A stretch of DNA of 62,405 nucleotides from a bacterium (GCA_019748235.1 JAIEPU010000203.1:1-62405); one strand, 5' to 3'. Counted from the stretch's first letter, positions 27,317-36,780 are shown. Notes: generated by a model not told the origin, from the sequence alone. Numbers and translations are program-made.

Positions 27317-27808
27317 GTGCGGCAGGACTTGTTTGAAATCCTCAATCTTCCTCCGAAGCCGGTCGATCTAGACGGCCTTACCGCGGCCTATCGCGATGTT
27401 CGAAAGCTTTGGTTTTTTCGCCAATACGATCCCGAGTACCTCATCGAGGCACGCGAGCATCTGGAGCAGATCGACGAAGCTTTTCAATCGCTGAAAGATC
27501 CGAAGCGTCAGGGACTCATTCTCCGCGAGCTGCAAGCGAGGAAGCGGACCGAAACGAAGCCCGTTCCTGTGGTGGACGCTAATGCTCCCTCGCACGAGGC
27601 GATTCACGACGACGTCCCACCCGCCATCAATCGTTCCAAGATCGTGCGTCAGTTGCTTCGAGAGGCCGAGGATATGGTTTCTCAGAGTCATCGCCCTCTG
27701 TCGTCCGTTCAACAAGAGTCGCTTCGGCGAAAGGCTTATGAGATGGGGCTCCCCTTTGACGATGCAGAGGAAGTGATTCCTCGTATCGTCCGGCAAGTCG
27801 AACCGTAG
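27317..27808 (+). CDS. J-domain-like protein lacking HPD
   Basis: 163 residues. Residues 3-65 resemble a J domain: DLFEILNLPPKPVDLDGLTAAYRDV is helix I-II-like, and HLEQIDEAFQSLKDPKRQ matches the helix III/IV end. The HPD tripeptide needed to stimulate Hsp70 is absent and the spot reads FFRQYDPEY. The C-terminal part is charged and helical with no known domain. The GTG start has GGAGG nine bases upstream. An ATG at 27266 lacks such a site. It stands alone after the efflux terminator. Whether it works with Hsp70 or only kept the fold is open. Confidence 0.7.
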   Translation: MRQDLFEILNLPPKPVDLDGLTAAYRDVRKLWFFRQYDPEYLIEAREHLEQIDEAFQSLKDPKRQGLILRELQARKRTETKPVPVVDANAPSHEAIHDDVPPAINRSKIVRQLLREAEDMVSQSHRPLSSVQQESLRRKAYEMGLPFDDAEEVIPRIVRQVEP

Positions 27809-27829
27809 TCACGAGCGCCAAGAAATGCC

Positions 27830-27864
27830 GACTCGCCGTGCAACTTCTCGTCACGCGGCGAGTC
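27830..27864. terminator. Hairpin between convergent genes
   Basis: GACTCGCCG (27830-27838) and CGGCGAGTC (27856-27864) pair perfectly over 9 bp with a 17-nt loop, between the convergent J-like and Gfo/Idh/MocA genes. There is no T run, so termination is possible but unproven. Confidence 0.45.
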
Positions 27865-27916
27865 CGTCAAACAATCGATCGCTCTTCACTATTCCCCACG
27901 GAACGGCCGAGCAATA

Positions 27917-29251
27917 CTAGACCTCCCAACCTTTGCGGAACTTTGGCTTGATGAAAGGTTCCGCCTCGGGGCAGTTGGTCGCCTTCATGTTCGGCCCGTC
28001 CCATTCGATCTTCTTTCCAACCCGAATCGCGACGTTCCCCAGAAGTACAACTTCCGTGAGCAGTGCCGCATAATCGAAGTTCGATTGCGTCGGTGGTCCA
28101 CCCTTGCATGCGTTCAGCCATTCGGCGTAATGAGAAGCCGCCACCATGATCTCATTGGTCAACGTCGTGTTGCGAGGAAGGGTCGGTGCGGGGGGCTTAT
28201 AATCCGTGAACTTTTCTTTCGGCAACAAAAGATACTTGCTGCCGTAATCGCTCGGAATGAACATCGTCCCCTTATCACCGACGAGAATGGAACCGCCGCT
28301 CGGCAATTCTTCTCCCCCGACGAGTGACGAATCTGGCTTTCTTCCGCCGTCATACCACGTCAGGACAACAGGAGGATTCTCGCCCCGCGCCGGGAAGTAG
28401 TACTTGATGGTGCTCGACAGGGGCCCGGTGAACTGATTCACTCCGGTGGCCTCCGCCTCGACAGCCGTGGGATACGCAAGGTCGAGTGCCCAGAATCCGA
28501 GATCAACGATATGACAAGCCATATCGCCGAGTGCGCCCGTTCCAAAGTCCCACCATCCGCGCCACTTGGTCGGAAGATACGCGGGGCTGTAGGGTCGGTC
28601 GGCGGCCGGTCCCAACCATACATCCCACTTCAGCGTCGAGGGAACCGCGGCCGTCTCCGGAAGTTGATCGATTCCCTGTTGCCAGGAGGAGGGGCGATTC
28701 GTCCAGGCGTGGAATTCCTTGATCTTGCCAATCGCGCCCGAACGGATGACCTCCACGGCTTCACGAAGAACGGGGCCGGCGTGCCCCTGGTTTCCCATCT
28801 GGGTCGCGACCTTCTTTTCGCTCGCGATCTTTTGCATGACGCGTGCTTCGTAGATCGAGTGAGCGAGAGGTTTCTCGCAATAGACGTGCTTCCCCATCTT
28901 CATCGCCATGACGGCGGCGGGAGCATGATGATGATCCGGCGTGCTAACGATGACGGCGTCGAGGCTTGGCTCCTTTTCGAGCATCTCTCGATAATCGTAA
29001 TATCGCTTTGCCTTGGGAATCATCTTGAGTCCCTTGGCCCCGCGCTCATCATCAACCTCCGCGACGGCGATGATGTTCTCTTTCTTCACGCCGAGAATGT
29101 TGCTTTCCCCTTTACCCCCTGCCCCAATCACGCCGATGTTGAGCTTTTCATTCGGCGACGCAGAGTATCCCCAGTGGGAAGCCGCCAACATCCCAAGTCC
29201 CGCTACCAGGGACTGATGCTGAAACTCGCGTCGAGTCATTCGCCGGGTCAT
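27917..29251 (-). CDS. Tat-exported Gfo/Idh/MocA family oxidoreductase
   Basis: 444 residues. A twin-arginine signal (MTRREFQHQSLVAGLGMLAA) precedes a Rossmann fold with IGVIGAGGKGESNI, VIVSTPDHHHAPAA and the family CEKPLAHS motif. The C-terminal alpha/beta domain follows (WWDFGTGALGDMACHIVDLGFWAL). Members oxidise or reduce sugars and cyclitols with NAD(P). The planctomycete secreted group is large and its substrates are mostly unknown. AAGGA upstream supports ATG 29251. Confidence 0.92.
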   Translation of the reverse strand: MTRRMTRREFQHQSLVAGLGMLAASHWGYSASPNEKLNIGVIGAGGKGESNILGVKKENIIAVAEVDDERGAKGLKMIPKAKRYYDYREMLEKEPSLDAVIVSTPDHHHAPAAVMAMKMGKHVYCEKPLAHSIYEARVMQKIASEKKVATQMGNQGHAGPVLREAVEVIRSGAIGKIKEFHAWTNRPSSWQQGIDQLPETAAVPSTLKWDVWLGPAADRPYSPAYLPTKWRGWWDFGTGALGDMACHIVDLGFWALDLAYPTAVEAEATGVNQFTGPLSSTIKYYFPARGENPPVVLTWYDGGRKPDSSLVGGEELPSGGSILVGDKGTMFIPSDYGSKYLLLPKEKFTDYKPPAPTLPRNTTLTNEIMVAASHYAEWLNACKGGPPTQSNFDYAALLTEVVLLGNVAIRVGKKIEWDGPNMKATNCPEAEPFIKPKFRKGWEV

Positions 29252-29655
29252 TCAAGATCCTTTCGCGTGTCAGTTCAAAATTGAAAGTCTATTCATGGGG
29301 CAAGTTACCGGAGGATGTCGACCCGCATCATCGACGATCCGCCGAATCCCGCATTAGCGTCGGCCGCTTTAGAGACATTCCAAAGCGGCTGTAGCGTCAA
29401 AAGCACGATGGATTCCTGTGAAACAATCGCGTCAGCCGCTACAGAGAATGTCGATCCGCTGTAGGGCGGAAAAATCGCAGGCTCTTCCGACGTGTACCCA
29501 TTGTGTCGGATCAAAGTGTCACGGTCACGTAGGAAACATAATCGATGGGAAAACAGAAGTCTTCCCTTGCAATTACGGAAATGAAACGATAGAAGCGAAG
29601 ACGCTGCCTTTGATTGTCATAGCCCTCCAACTTTCTCTCCTCGCTCGGAGATGCC
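29252..29655. other. Divergent intergenic region
   Basis: About 400 bp between divergent genes. The motif GGCTGTAGCG near 29387 and its near-complement CAGCCGCTACAG near 29430 form a rough inverted pair, meaning unknown. A minus-strand frame of 69 codons (29305-29514) has no ribosome site and was not accepted. Confidence 0.35.
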
Positions 29656-30396
29656 ATGTTAAAATATTTGACCCTCACCATTAGTTTTATTGCTTACCAA
29701 ACGTCAATTGTCTGTGCTCAAGTCGAAGGGCCAGTGTGCGGTTGCACTTCGATGGTAGACGTCAGCTATTTCGATACCTTTGGTCTCATCGTGAATGGTG
29801 GTTTTGAGCTTCAACGCCTCTCGACAAGCTATCAAATCGATCTGTCAGGCAGTTCGAATCTAACGGGCTGGACAATTGAGGGAGCAGGCATCGTCCACAC
29901 TGGAAACTATTGGCAAGCAGCAAGGGGAAATCAGTCGGTTGAGTTGAACTACCTCGCTAGTGGCGGAATCTCTCAACAAGTCGCGATCGAACAGGGTTCC
30001 ACCTACCTTTTAGAGTTCGACCTTTCTGGCGAACCGGATATCGGGGTTCCCATCAAGCAGCTACAAATCTTTTGGGGAAATGAACTCGTCAGAACAATTA
30101 GCTTTGACACGACCGGTTACAGTCGCGCAAACATGGGATGGAAGCACTTTAGTTTTGTTCTGCCCGCTCTCACCGCAGATACGGCAATTTTGAAGTTCCT
30201 TGGTTCAACGCCAACCATTGGTAATGGAGGGGTAGCTATCGATAACGTTTTTCTGGACAGGCGTATTTTCTGGCCAAATGATCCACCATCTGTCATTGTC
30301 ATTCCAGAAGCGTCGAATCTGTATTTGTCTGCGATAAGCCTCTTGGGATTCGCTTTTGGCCTTGTTCGAAATCGAATCGCCCAGGTAAACTCGTAA
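29656..30396 (+). CDS. DUF642/choice-of-anchor C-like exported protein with PEP-CTERM tail
   Basis: 246 residues. A signal peptide (LTLTISFIAYQTSIVCA) is followed by a jelly-roll domain with LIVNGGFEL, LTGWTIEGAGIVHTG, GNQSVELN and ISQQVAIEQGSTYLLEFDLSG, which fits the DUF642/choice-of-anchor C group. The tail VIPEASNLYLSAISLLGFAFG plus RNR is a PEP-CTERM signal. These proteins are thought to be cell-surface or matrix components. The gene is AT-richer than its neighbours. Confidence 0.78.
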   Translation: MLKYLTLTISFIAYQTSIVCAQVEGPVCGCTSMVDVSYFDTFGLIVNGGFELQRLSTSYQIDLSGSSNLTGWTIEGAGIVHTGNYWQAARGNQSVELNYLASGGISQQVAIEQGSTYLLEFDLSGEPDIGVPIKQLQIFWGNELVRTISFDTTGYSRANMGWKHFSFVLPALTADTAILKFLGSTPTIGNGGVAIDNVFLDRRIFWPNDPPSVIVIPEASNLYLSAISLLGFAFGLVRNRIAQVNS

Positions 30397-30412
30397 TTGT
30401 CCACGAAGAGAC

Positions 30413-31825
30413 TTACACGAGTTCCTTGCGGGCCATCTCTTTGCTGGATCCGAACACGAAGGGAAGCATCGCTCGGCCGATCTGCCACGTCGTCATCGGA
30501 TTGGCGGCCAATCGCCAGGCATGTCGCGCGATATAGCGAGGTCGGAAATACATCTCGCGCAGGAATCGTTGCTCCCACACTTGAAGCTGTTTTCGCCGGC
30601 CGGAGTCCTTCCATTCGTTTTCATACGGGAACAGTGAGAACTTCACTTTGTCACGATATTGATCGAACAGCGCGGTTCCGGGATAAGGAACCGTCTGGCC
30701 GATGGCGGCAAAGTCGATGTCGAGACTTCGAATCAGCTTCGACGTCTGTTCAAAATCCTCTGCATTTTCCTCAGGGTGCCCCACCATGAAGAAGCAGGCG
30801 ATTTCGATTCCGTTTTGCCGAACGAGTTCGAACACTTTCGGAACTTTCTCGACGCCGTAATCCTTGCCGTAAAGCTGCAGGATTCGCTCCGATCCGCTTT
30901 CGACTCCAAAATAAATTCGCTTACATCCCGCTTTCTTCATCGCAACGATGCGCGCTTCATCGATCGTGTCGATGCGAGAGAGGCAGGACCAGACGAGGCC
31001 GGGGAAGTTCTTCTCGATTCCCTCACAGATCGCGATCGTTCGCGCCGGATGAGCCGTGAACGTATCGTCGGCAAAACGGAGTGACTTGACACCGAACTTA
31101 TCGACGAGAATGCGAATCTCGTCGATGATGTTCTCTGGACTTCGCATCGTGAGCTGCCGGCCGTAGCTTCGCGTGCAGTAGTTACAGGCAAAAGGACAGC
31201 CCCGGGCGGTTTGAATCGCCGCGAATGGTTTCGGTAGCAAAAACTCGCTGTAAGCGTTGATCGGCACCAGCGAATAATCAGGATGCGGAAGCTCATCGAC
31301 CGGCTTCAGCCGAGGACGCTCCGGATTGATCACAACTTCGCCGCTCTCCTTCTTGAAGCAGAGCCCCAGGATGGATTCGAAGCTCGTTCCTTCTTTGATC
31401 GCGGTGACAAGTTCATGACAGGCGTATTCAGGCTCCCCCAGAATCACGAAGTCTGCGCCCGTGATTTCGAGCATTTGCGCGGGGAACGTTGTCGGATAGT
31501 AGCCGAATGCGACGAACTTGGCCGACGGCAGTTCGCGATGGAGGAAACGAAAGGCTTTCACGTCCTGTTCGAGAATCTCGAAGCCGATGATCGAAACGAC
31601 CATTTCGGCATCAAACACTTTGAGTTGATTAACGACTTCACGCGAGTCAAGATTCTCGGCAATCGCATCGATGAGAAGAACTTCGTTCCCACCCCAGTTG
31701 CGCACCGCCGTCGCCGCGTACATCAACTCTTGCGGCGGGAATAGAAAGAACGGCGAGTTGTAAGAGCACATGTATCGCCGAACAACCGGCGTCGGATGAG
31801 GAAGATTGACGAACGCGATCCGCAT
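30413..31825 (-). CDS. B12-binding-domain radical SAM protein
   Basis: 470 residues. The N-terminal part (1-150) looks like a cobalamin-binding Rossmann domain (MRIAFVNLP start, then FVAFGYYPTTFP, VILGEPE). The radical SAM core holds the cluster motif GCPFACNYCTR, then LRFADDTFT, CLSRIDTID and YFGVESGSERILQ. The C-terminal 90 residues are helical and Arg/Trp-rich. This class modifies lipids, bacteriochlorins or other metabolites. The substrate cannot be named from this gene or its neighbours. Confidence 0.9.
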   Translation of the reverse strand: MRIAFVNLPHPTPVVRRYMCSYNSPFFLFPPQELMYAATAVRNWGGNEVLLIDAIAENLDSREVVNQLKVFDAEMVVSIIGFEILEQDVKAFRFLHRELPSAKFVAFGYYPTTFPAQMLEITGADFVILGEPEYACHELVTAIKEGTSFESILGLCFKKESGEVVINPERPRLKPVDELPHPDYSLVPINAYSEFLLPKPFAAIQTARGCPFACNYCTRSYGRQLTMRSPENIIDEIRILVDKFGVKSLRFADDTFTAHPARTIAICEGIEKNFPGLVWSCLSRIDTIDEARIVAMKKAGCKRIYFGVESGSERILQLYGKDYGVEKVPKVFELVRQNGIEIACFFMVGHPEENAEDFEQTSKLIRSLDIDFAAIGQTVPYPGTALFDQYRDKVKFSLFPYENEWKDSGRRKQLQVWEQRFLREMYFRPRYIARHAWRLAANPMTTWQIGRAMLPFVFGSSKEMARKELV

Positions 31826-32101
31826 CGTTCCACCACTCTCGCTACTTGAATGAGCATGAAGAGACGGCCCCCATACCGAAACTGTCTGGGAGCAAACCTG
31901 CCAGAAATGCTGACCACTTATACACGTCGTCGCTCAAAGCGGAGGGCGTCCCTGAAGAAATAGGTGCCACGCGCGACTCATGAAAAATGGTTTCCACTAG
32001 TTTACCCAAATCCGGCCCGGAAAACGACGGAATTGACGGAGTGCTTGTGCTATTTCTCAATCCATTGATCTCAAAAAGAGAAACGAGCGAACAGGTGACT
32101 A

Positions 32102-32761
32102 TTACTTGTTATGCGATGAATCTCTGGCGCGAGATTCAGACTGATGGAACGGAGCTTCCATTTCTGAAACATCATTCTCGGAGACAAAGGTCACTTCGGA
32201 AGATCGGGCGACCCTGGTCATGATCCAACCGATCGATCGGATAATTAGCCAAACAGTGACACCGACCGCGAGAATCCAGGGCCCGGTTCCCCAACCCGAC
32301 TGAGCGACGAGTTCCGTCGACCAAGTGGCCGCACTCCAAGCCAAACTGACGGTGACTGATGCGTACAGGACGGCGGCGAAGACGAGGGGGAGAAAGAGCC
32401 GCGCGGGTCGTTCGCAAACGACTCCCAGGAGCCACTGCATCGGCGTCCGAATTCCTGGCAAAAAACAGGCAATGAATGCAGCCTTTCCCGAATGGTGCGA
32501 GATCCATTCTTTCCAGCCGACGAGAGCTCGCTTGTCGCTTTTCCAAAGCTTGAAGACCCGATCGAAGAGGGCCCAGCCGAAAATACGGCCGGCGGCAATA
32601 ATCATCACATCGCCGACAAAGGTCCCTGTCGCGCAACCTGCAATCGCCAGCCAAAGAGGAATTTTCTCCTGCGCAACCGCCAAGCCCGCCGCGACGCATG
32701 TCGCGTCATTCAGCACGATCGTTCCACCTACCAGGGCAAAAAAAGCGGCTAATTCAGGCAT
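32102..32761 (-). CDS. DedA family membrane protein
   Basis: 219 residues with several hydrophobic helices. The DedA signatures TGTFVGDVMIIAAGRIFG and FLPGIRTPMQWLLG carry the conserved Asp and two Arg residues. The family takes part in lipid-carrier recycling and membrane homeostasis. The C-terminal 30 residues are hydrophilic and acidic. Confidence 0.88.
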   Translation of the reverse strand: MPELAAFFALVGGTIVLNDATCVAAGLAVAQEKIPLWLAIAGCATGTFVGDVMIIAAGRIFGWALFDRVFKLWKSDKRALVGWKEWISHHSGKAAFIACFLPGIRTPMQWLLGVVCERPARLFLPLVFAAVLYASVTVSLAWSAATWSTELVAQSGWGTGPWILAVGVTVWLIIRSIGWIMTRVARSSEVTFVSENDVSEMEAPFHQSESRARDSSHNK

Positions 32762-32851
32762 TGAATAATGGCGATCCCAACTTCGAGAAATGACTCACCT
32801 AAGGCTAGTTCCCCGCTCGTTCTAAAGCCAATCGAATGTTACGGCACATAA

Positions 32852-33202
32852 ATGCTCCCCATGGATCAAAGCATGGAGGAACCCGAGTTTCACTTGCAGT
32901 ATCCATTTATTCCGGCCATAGCGTGGACCGACCGAAACAGTCTGGCCGTAAGGAGTTGGCCGATGCCCGCGGAATTCTGGGTTTACGGTGGTTTGATGGT
33001 GGCGGCTGGCCTGCTTGTCTGGCGAATCGCGATGCAATACTATACGTATCTTGAAGATGCGTACAATCACAGCGAGATGACCCGAAATCAACTCAGGGCA
33101 TATCTTCGCGGGAATGATTCAGTGACCGGTGGGCCGACAGACGGTGGGGATGTTCCGCCCAAGTCGCCTGCTCCAGCCGTGACGGCATCTAAATCGAAAT
33201 GA
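32852..33202 (+). CDS. Small single-span membrane protein, unknown
   Basis: 116 residues with one transmembrane segment at about 43-62 (EFWVYGGLMVAAGLLVWRIA). A short helix NHSEMTRNQLRAYLRG follows, then a Gly/Pro-rich tail. No family is recognised. The start may be 32852, 32861 or 32873, and none has a clear ribosome site. miaB follows about 45 bp later, so the two may be co-transcribed. Confidence 0.55.
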   Translation: MLPMDQSMEEPEFHLQYPFIPAIAWTDRNSLAVRSWPMPAEFWVYGGLMVAAGLLVWRIAMQYYTYLEDAYNHSEMTRNQLRAYLRGNDSVTGGPTDGGDVPPKSPAPAVTASKSK

Positions 33203-33245
33203 ACACAGATAACTCTGAGCGGCTGATTGGGTGGAGGGTGCTCTC

Positions 33246-34682
33246 TTGAGTCATGCAGAACCGAACGAAGCCCCGCGAAAGCTCTACATCGAGACCGTCG
33301 GCTGCCAGATGAATGTTCTAGACAGTGAACTCGTCGTCGGCTCTCTTCGCAGCCAAGGCTATCAGCTCACTAATGATATTCGTTCCGCCGATACGATCCT
33401 ATTCAACACCTGCAGCGTCCGGCAACATGCCGAGGACAAGATCTATAGTGCGCTTGGCCGACTGAAACGGCGTAAAACCGAGCAACCTGATGTCGTGATT
33501 GGTGTGCTGGGCTGCATGGCACAAAAGGATCAGAGCAAGATCTTTGAACGGGCACCCCACGTCGATCTGATTTGCAGTCCCGGCCAACTCGCCCGCATAC
33601 CGGAAATGATTGCCGAAGCGAGGCAGAACCGCGCTCCCCAATCAGCTCTCGGGCTCAGCCGGACGGCCGGTACCCGGCTGAACATTCTCGACTCGTTTGA
33701 AAGCTATGACCCCTCTCGCGAGCCGAGCATGCGGCCAACTTCATTCCAGGCGTACGTCCGCCTCATGATGGGTTGCGATAAGTTCTGCACCTATTGCATT
33801 GTCCCCACCGTGCGGGGCCCCGAGCAGGGTCGGTCTCCTGAGGCGATCTTTGAAGAAACCAAATCACTCGTCGATCAAGGATGCAAGGAAATCACGTTCC
33901 TCGGTCAGACGGTCAACAGCTATAAGTTCGAGCACGGCGACGGTCGGATGACTCGTTTGTCAGACATTCTCTACGCGATTCATGATCTGCCGGGATTACT
34001 TCGGATCAAGTACGTCACTAACTACCCAAAGGACATGACGGACGACCTGCTTCAAGCGGTACGCGACCTTCGTAAGGTCTCACCCTACATCCACGTCCCA
34101 GCCCAATCCGGTTGCGACACGATGCTAAAGGCGATGAAGCGAGGATATACCGTCGACGACTATCGTGAGATGCTCGCTCGCATTCACGAGACGGTCACGG
34201 ATGCAACAATCTCCAGCGACTTCATTGTCGGGTTCCCCGGCGAGACGGAAGAGTCATTTCAGAAAACCGTCGACCTGGTCCGCGAGGCACGGTTCAAGAA
34301 TTCGTTCATCTTCAAGTACAGCCCGCGTGAGGGAACCAAAGCCTTCCGTCTTGAGGATGACGTTCCCGAAGAAACGAAGAAGCGGCGGAACAATGAACTA
34401 CTCGCCGTTCAAAGTGAGATCAGCCAGGAAGACAACGCCGCTCAAGTGGGCCGCGTCGAAGAAATTCTGGTCGAAGGCCCCAGCAAAATGACGCTGAAGG
34501 ATGAGGAAGCCACTCACTCGCCGGTCAAGCAAATGACCGGTCGAACGCTGGCCGATCGTATCGTCGTTTATCAGGGGAATGAACGACAGACGGGCCAAAT
34601 GCTGCCTGTTCGCATTACGGGAGGAACCCCCTTCACTCTCTTCGGAGAAGTGATCACCCACGAACTCGTCGCTGTTGGTTAA
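33246..34682 (+). CDS. miaB: tRNA-2-methylthio-N6-dimethylallyladenosine synthase
   Basis: 478 residues. This is a methylthiotransferase that modifies A37 of tRNAs reading UNN codons. The N-terminal UPF0004 domain carries three cluster Cys (GCQMNVLDSE, NTCSVRQHAE, VLGCMAQKD). The radical SAM core has CDKFCTYCIVP, and a TRAM domain lies at the C-terminus. VRQHAEDK favours MiaB over RimO or MtaB. TTG 33246 has GGAGGG seven bases upstream, and GTG 33231 is an alternative. Confidence 0.93.
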   Translation: MSHAEPNEAPRKLYIETVGCQMNVLDSELVVGSLRSQGYQLTNDIRSADTILFNTCSVRQHAEDKIYSALGRLKRRKTEQPDVVIGVLGCMAQKDQSKIFERAPHVDLICSPGQLARIPEMIAEARQNRAPQSALGLSRTAGTRLNILDSFESYDPSREPSMRPTSFQAYVRLMMGCDKFCTYCIVPTVRGPEQGRSPEAIFEETKSLVDQGCKEITFLGQTVNSYKFEHGDGRMTRLSDILYAIHDLPGLLRIKYVTNYPKDMTDDLLQAVRDLRKVSPYIHVPAQSGCDTMLKAMKRGYTVDDYREMLARIHETVTDATISSDFIVGFPGETEESFQKTVDLVREARFKNSFIFKYSPREGTKAFRLEDDVPEETKKRRNNELLAVQSEISQEDNAAQVGRVEEILVEGPSKMTLKDEEATHSPVKQMTGRTLADRIVVYQGNERQTGQMLPVRITGGTPFTLFGEVITHELVAVG

Positions 34683-34953
34683 TCCCATGTCGCTTGGCGT
34701 GTACCACAGAGGGGAACGGTTTAAGCAGTCATCTATCAGGCTGATCCAGGCGAGCAATGCCCTCCACTGGGCCATCGACCAGAGGCATGCGTCCACTCAA
34801 ATTGACTCGTCCATCCTCTTGTGAATTCTCGTCGTATGGTTCACTAAGAGTGATCGCGTCCCCTGCGTTCAATAACTCGTCTAGATTCTCTGATCAGAGC
34901 GAATTGGATCCATTCTCTCCCCGTCGCGTCGAACTCATTGCAAGGAACGATCG

Positions 34954-35385
34954 ATGATCTGCCAGAAGCCGACGGGAAAAGAGTATCGCATTCCGTTCGG
35001 TGCCTACCTCGTCAGCAAAAATCTGATTAGTCCCGGAGAACTCGAAGCGGCGCTCCTCTGCCAAGAGGAACGAAACCCGAAGCTGGGCGCTCTCGCGGCG
35101 AAGAGACATCTCCTCACTTTTGAAAAGGTACGAGAGGTCTACGCGCATCAATTGGCGACGGGACTTCCTTTTGGCGAAGCAGCCATTGAGCTCGGCTTGC
35201 TCACCGATCAAGAGGTGGGACAATTGCTCGAGGAACAGTCCCTCCATCACAAGATGCTCGGTGAAATACTGGTGGAGTTGAACATCATCCCGCCTAAGAA
35301 AATGGAATCGATCCTCGGGAGCTACTTCAAGGAGCAGGGTGAACTCTTAGCGATCACCCAAAAGAACGAACTGGCTCGCTCGTGA
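34954..35385 (+). CDS. Small protein with MshEN/GspE-N-like repeats
   Basis: 143 residues made of repeated helical units of the type FGAYLVSKNLISPGELEAALLCQE, the middle FGEAAIELGLLTDQEVGQLLEEQ, and LGEILVELNIIPPKKMESIL. This resembles the N-terminal MshEN domain of type II/IV secretion ATPases, in which RLG-(x)n-Q repeats bind c-di-GMP. There is no ATPase domain. It may be a stand-alone c-di-GMP effector or an interaction module. The family link is inferred from the repeat pattern only. Confidence 0.65.
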   Translation: MICQKPTGKEYRIPFGAYLVSKNLISPGELEAALLCQEERNPKLGALAAKRHLLTFEKVREVYAHQLATGLPFGEAAIELGLLTDQEVGQLLEEQSLHHKMLGEILVELNIIPPKKMESILGSYFKEQGELLAITQKNELARS

Positions 35386-36018
35386 GAGTTTGCCTGTTGA
35401 CGTCTTTCCTTTGCGCTCACAACTTGCCATCTGTCCGTTCTTTTCCTCCCCCAGCTTGCAGCATGAATACTTCTACAGATGCCGGAACCAGATCCTTCCA
35501 CGCTGACGTATGAATGACATATCTGGACGTGCATCTCTCCCTCGAACAATAGAGTCTTGGCCATCGGAACGTTTGCTCGGTCCGTGATGGGCCGCCGTGC
35601 AATACTTCGTCGAACCAGTGTGAGGACTCAAACAGTTGCTTAAGAGGGGACTTGACTAGAGATGCCATTATTTGACAGGTATTACCACTTCACCGCGATG
35701 AAGTGACTTCGATCGATACGAGAATGCCGTCTTGGTGGCGGTAGAGAGAGAACAATCGAACGGACGATCGCAGAAAAACGAATAATTCTCCCCACGACCA
35801 GCCGAGAGCATAAATAGGCTTCCCTTAAAAATGGTTCGGAGTATGAGTCGGGATCGAAATGAAAGGACCTGCCTTGGTTTCAGTTGGGTATTGGCGGATC
35901 ATGATGCCGCTTGAAGGGCGCTAGCCCGGCGCTCGTGGCTCAGGAAGATGGCTCACTTCCTTAGCTCAGGTGATATCACGTGCCGCTAATCTCCTCCTGA
36001 ATGGGAAAGGAGATGGAC
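35386..36018. other. Intergenic stretch with one hairpin
   Basis: About 630 bp without a convincing gene. CACTTCA (35686-35692) and TGAAGTG (35699-35705) form a short hairpin. Open frames on both strands lack domain or ribosome-site support. Confidence 0.4.
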
Positions 36019-36780
36019 GTGAAAATCCAGGATCCAGCCGGGCACTTGTTGCCCGGCGCCCGCCGCTATCACCCTCCTGGCCAGCGTCCAAGTTATCCCT
36101 TTGCTCCCATCGCGAGTCTCGCTCTTCTGCTCATGTCATCAGTTGGATTCACACTGACCTTGTTCGGCGCACCACTTCCCCAAGAGTCCTGGAACGAACG
36201 TATCATCGAAATGACGGGGGCGTATCAAGGAATGCCTTCACCCACGATGCCGCCCCGCGACTTTCTTTGTTCGCTCCGATCTCCCCTCGAATTCAGCCGA
36301 TTCCTGAAAGTTCATAGCAAATGCCTGCGATGTCCCGATCCCATCACCTATGCCACCGAGTTTCGCATGGGACTCGATGAATTTCAGGAGCATGGCTGGA
36401 AGGGGGACTGCAACGACTTTGCCAACGTCATTTGTGAAGTCGGCTACAGGCATGGCTATCCGATGGGAATCATCTCGATGTGGCCGCTCCGGGTCCAGGA
36501 TCGACTCTCCAAGGATTGGCATCAAACAGCGGTTCTGTGTCTGCGTGAAAACTCCGATTACCTCATCTTTGAATTTGAACAGGTCTTTCGATGGCGCGGC
36601 ACACTTGATGAATATGCTCGCTTACATGAGAAAGAGATCATCCCTTTCGGAGGAGTGCTCGACTGGCGACCGACGAAGAAAAATCCCGTTGCACGTTTCA
36701 TGGATCATCTCAGGGGCAATGTTCGCCTCGACGAAAATCGCCGTCCGCTCCGTATCCCAGAACCGCGATCAATGACGTAA
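36019..36780 (+). CDS. Exported transglutaminase-like cysteine protein
   Basis: 253 residues. A hydrophobic segment (about 28-52) acts as signal or anchor. The soluble domain contains WKGDCNDFANVICEVGYRHGY (candidate nucleophile Cys131), WHQTAVLCL (candidate His168) and LIFEFEQ, which is the Cys-His order of bacterial transglutaminase-like proteins. The substrate is unknown. GTG 36019 is chosen because GGAAAGGAG ends six bases before it. The coding sequence near residues 7-13 overlaps a perfect hairpin similar to the REP core. Confidence 0.72.
   Translation: MKIQDPAGHLLPGARRYHPPGQRPSYPFAPIASLALLLMSSVGFTLTLFGAPLPQESWNERIIEMTGAYQGMPSPTMPPRDFLCSLRSPLEFSRFLKVHSKCLRCPDPITYATEFRMGLDEFQEHGWKGDCNDFANVICEVGYRHGYPMGIISMWPLRVQDRLSKDWHQTAVLCLRENSDYLIFEFEQVFRWRGTLDEYARLHEKEIIPFGGVLDWRPTKKNPVARFMDHLRGNVRLDENRRPLRIPEPRSMT
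36037..36057 (+). repeat. REP-like hairpin inside a coding region
   Basis: GCCGGGCA (36037-36044), loop CTTGT and TGCCCGGC (36050-36057) form a perfect 8-bp stem, 19 bp after the chosen start codon. It looks like the long REP hairpin of this genome (CCCGGACAA...TTGTCCGGG), but the second hairpin is missing, so kinship is unsure. Confidence 0.45.

Noticed and set aside
29305..29514. Minus-strand frame of 69 codons in a divergent promoter region
   Set aside because: No ribosome site, domain or signal; probably chance.
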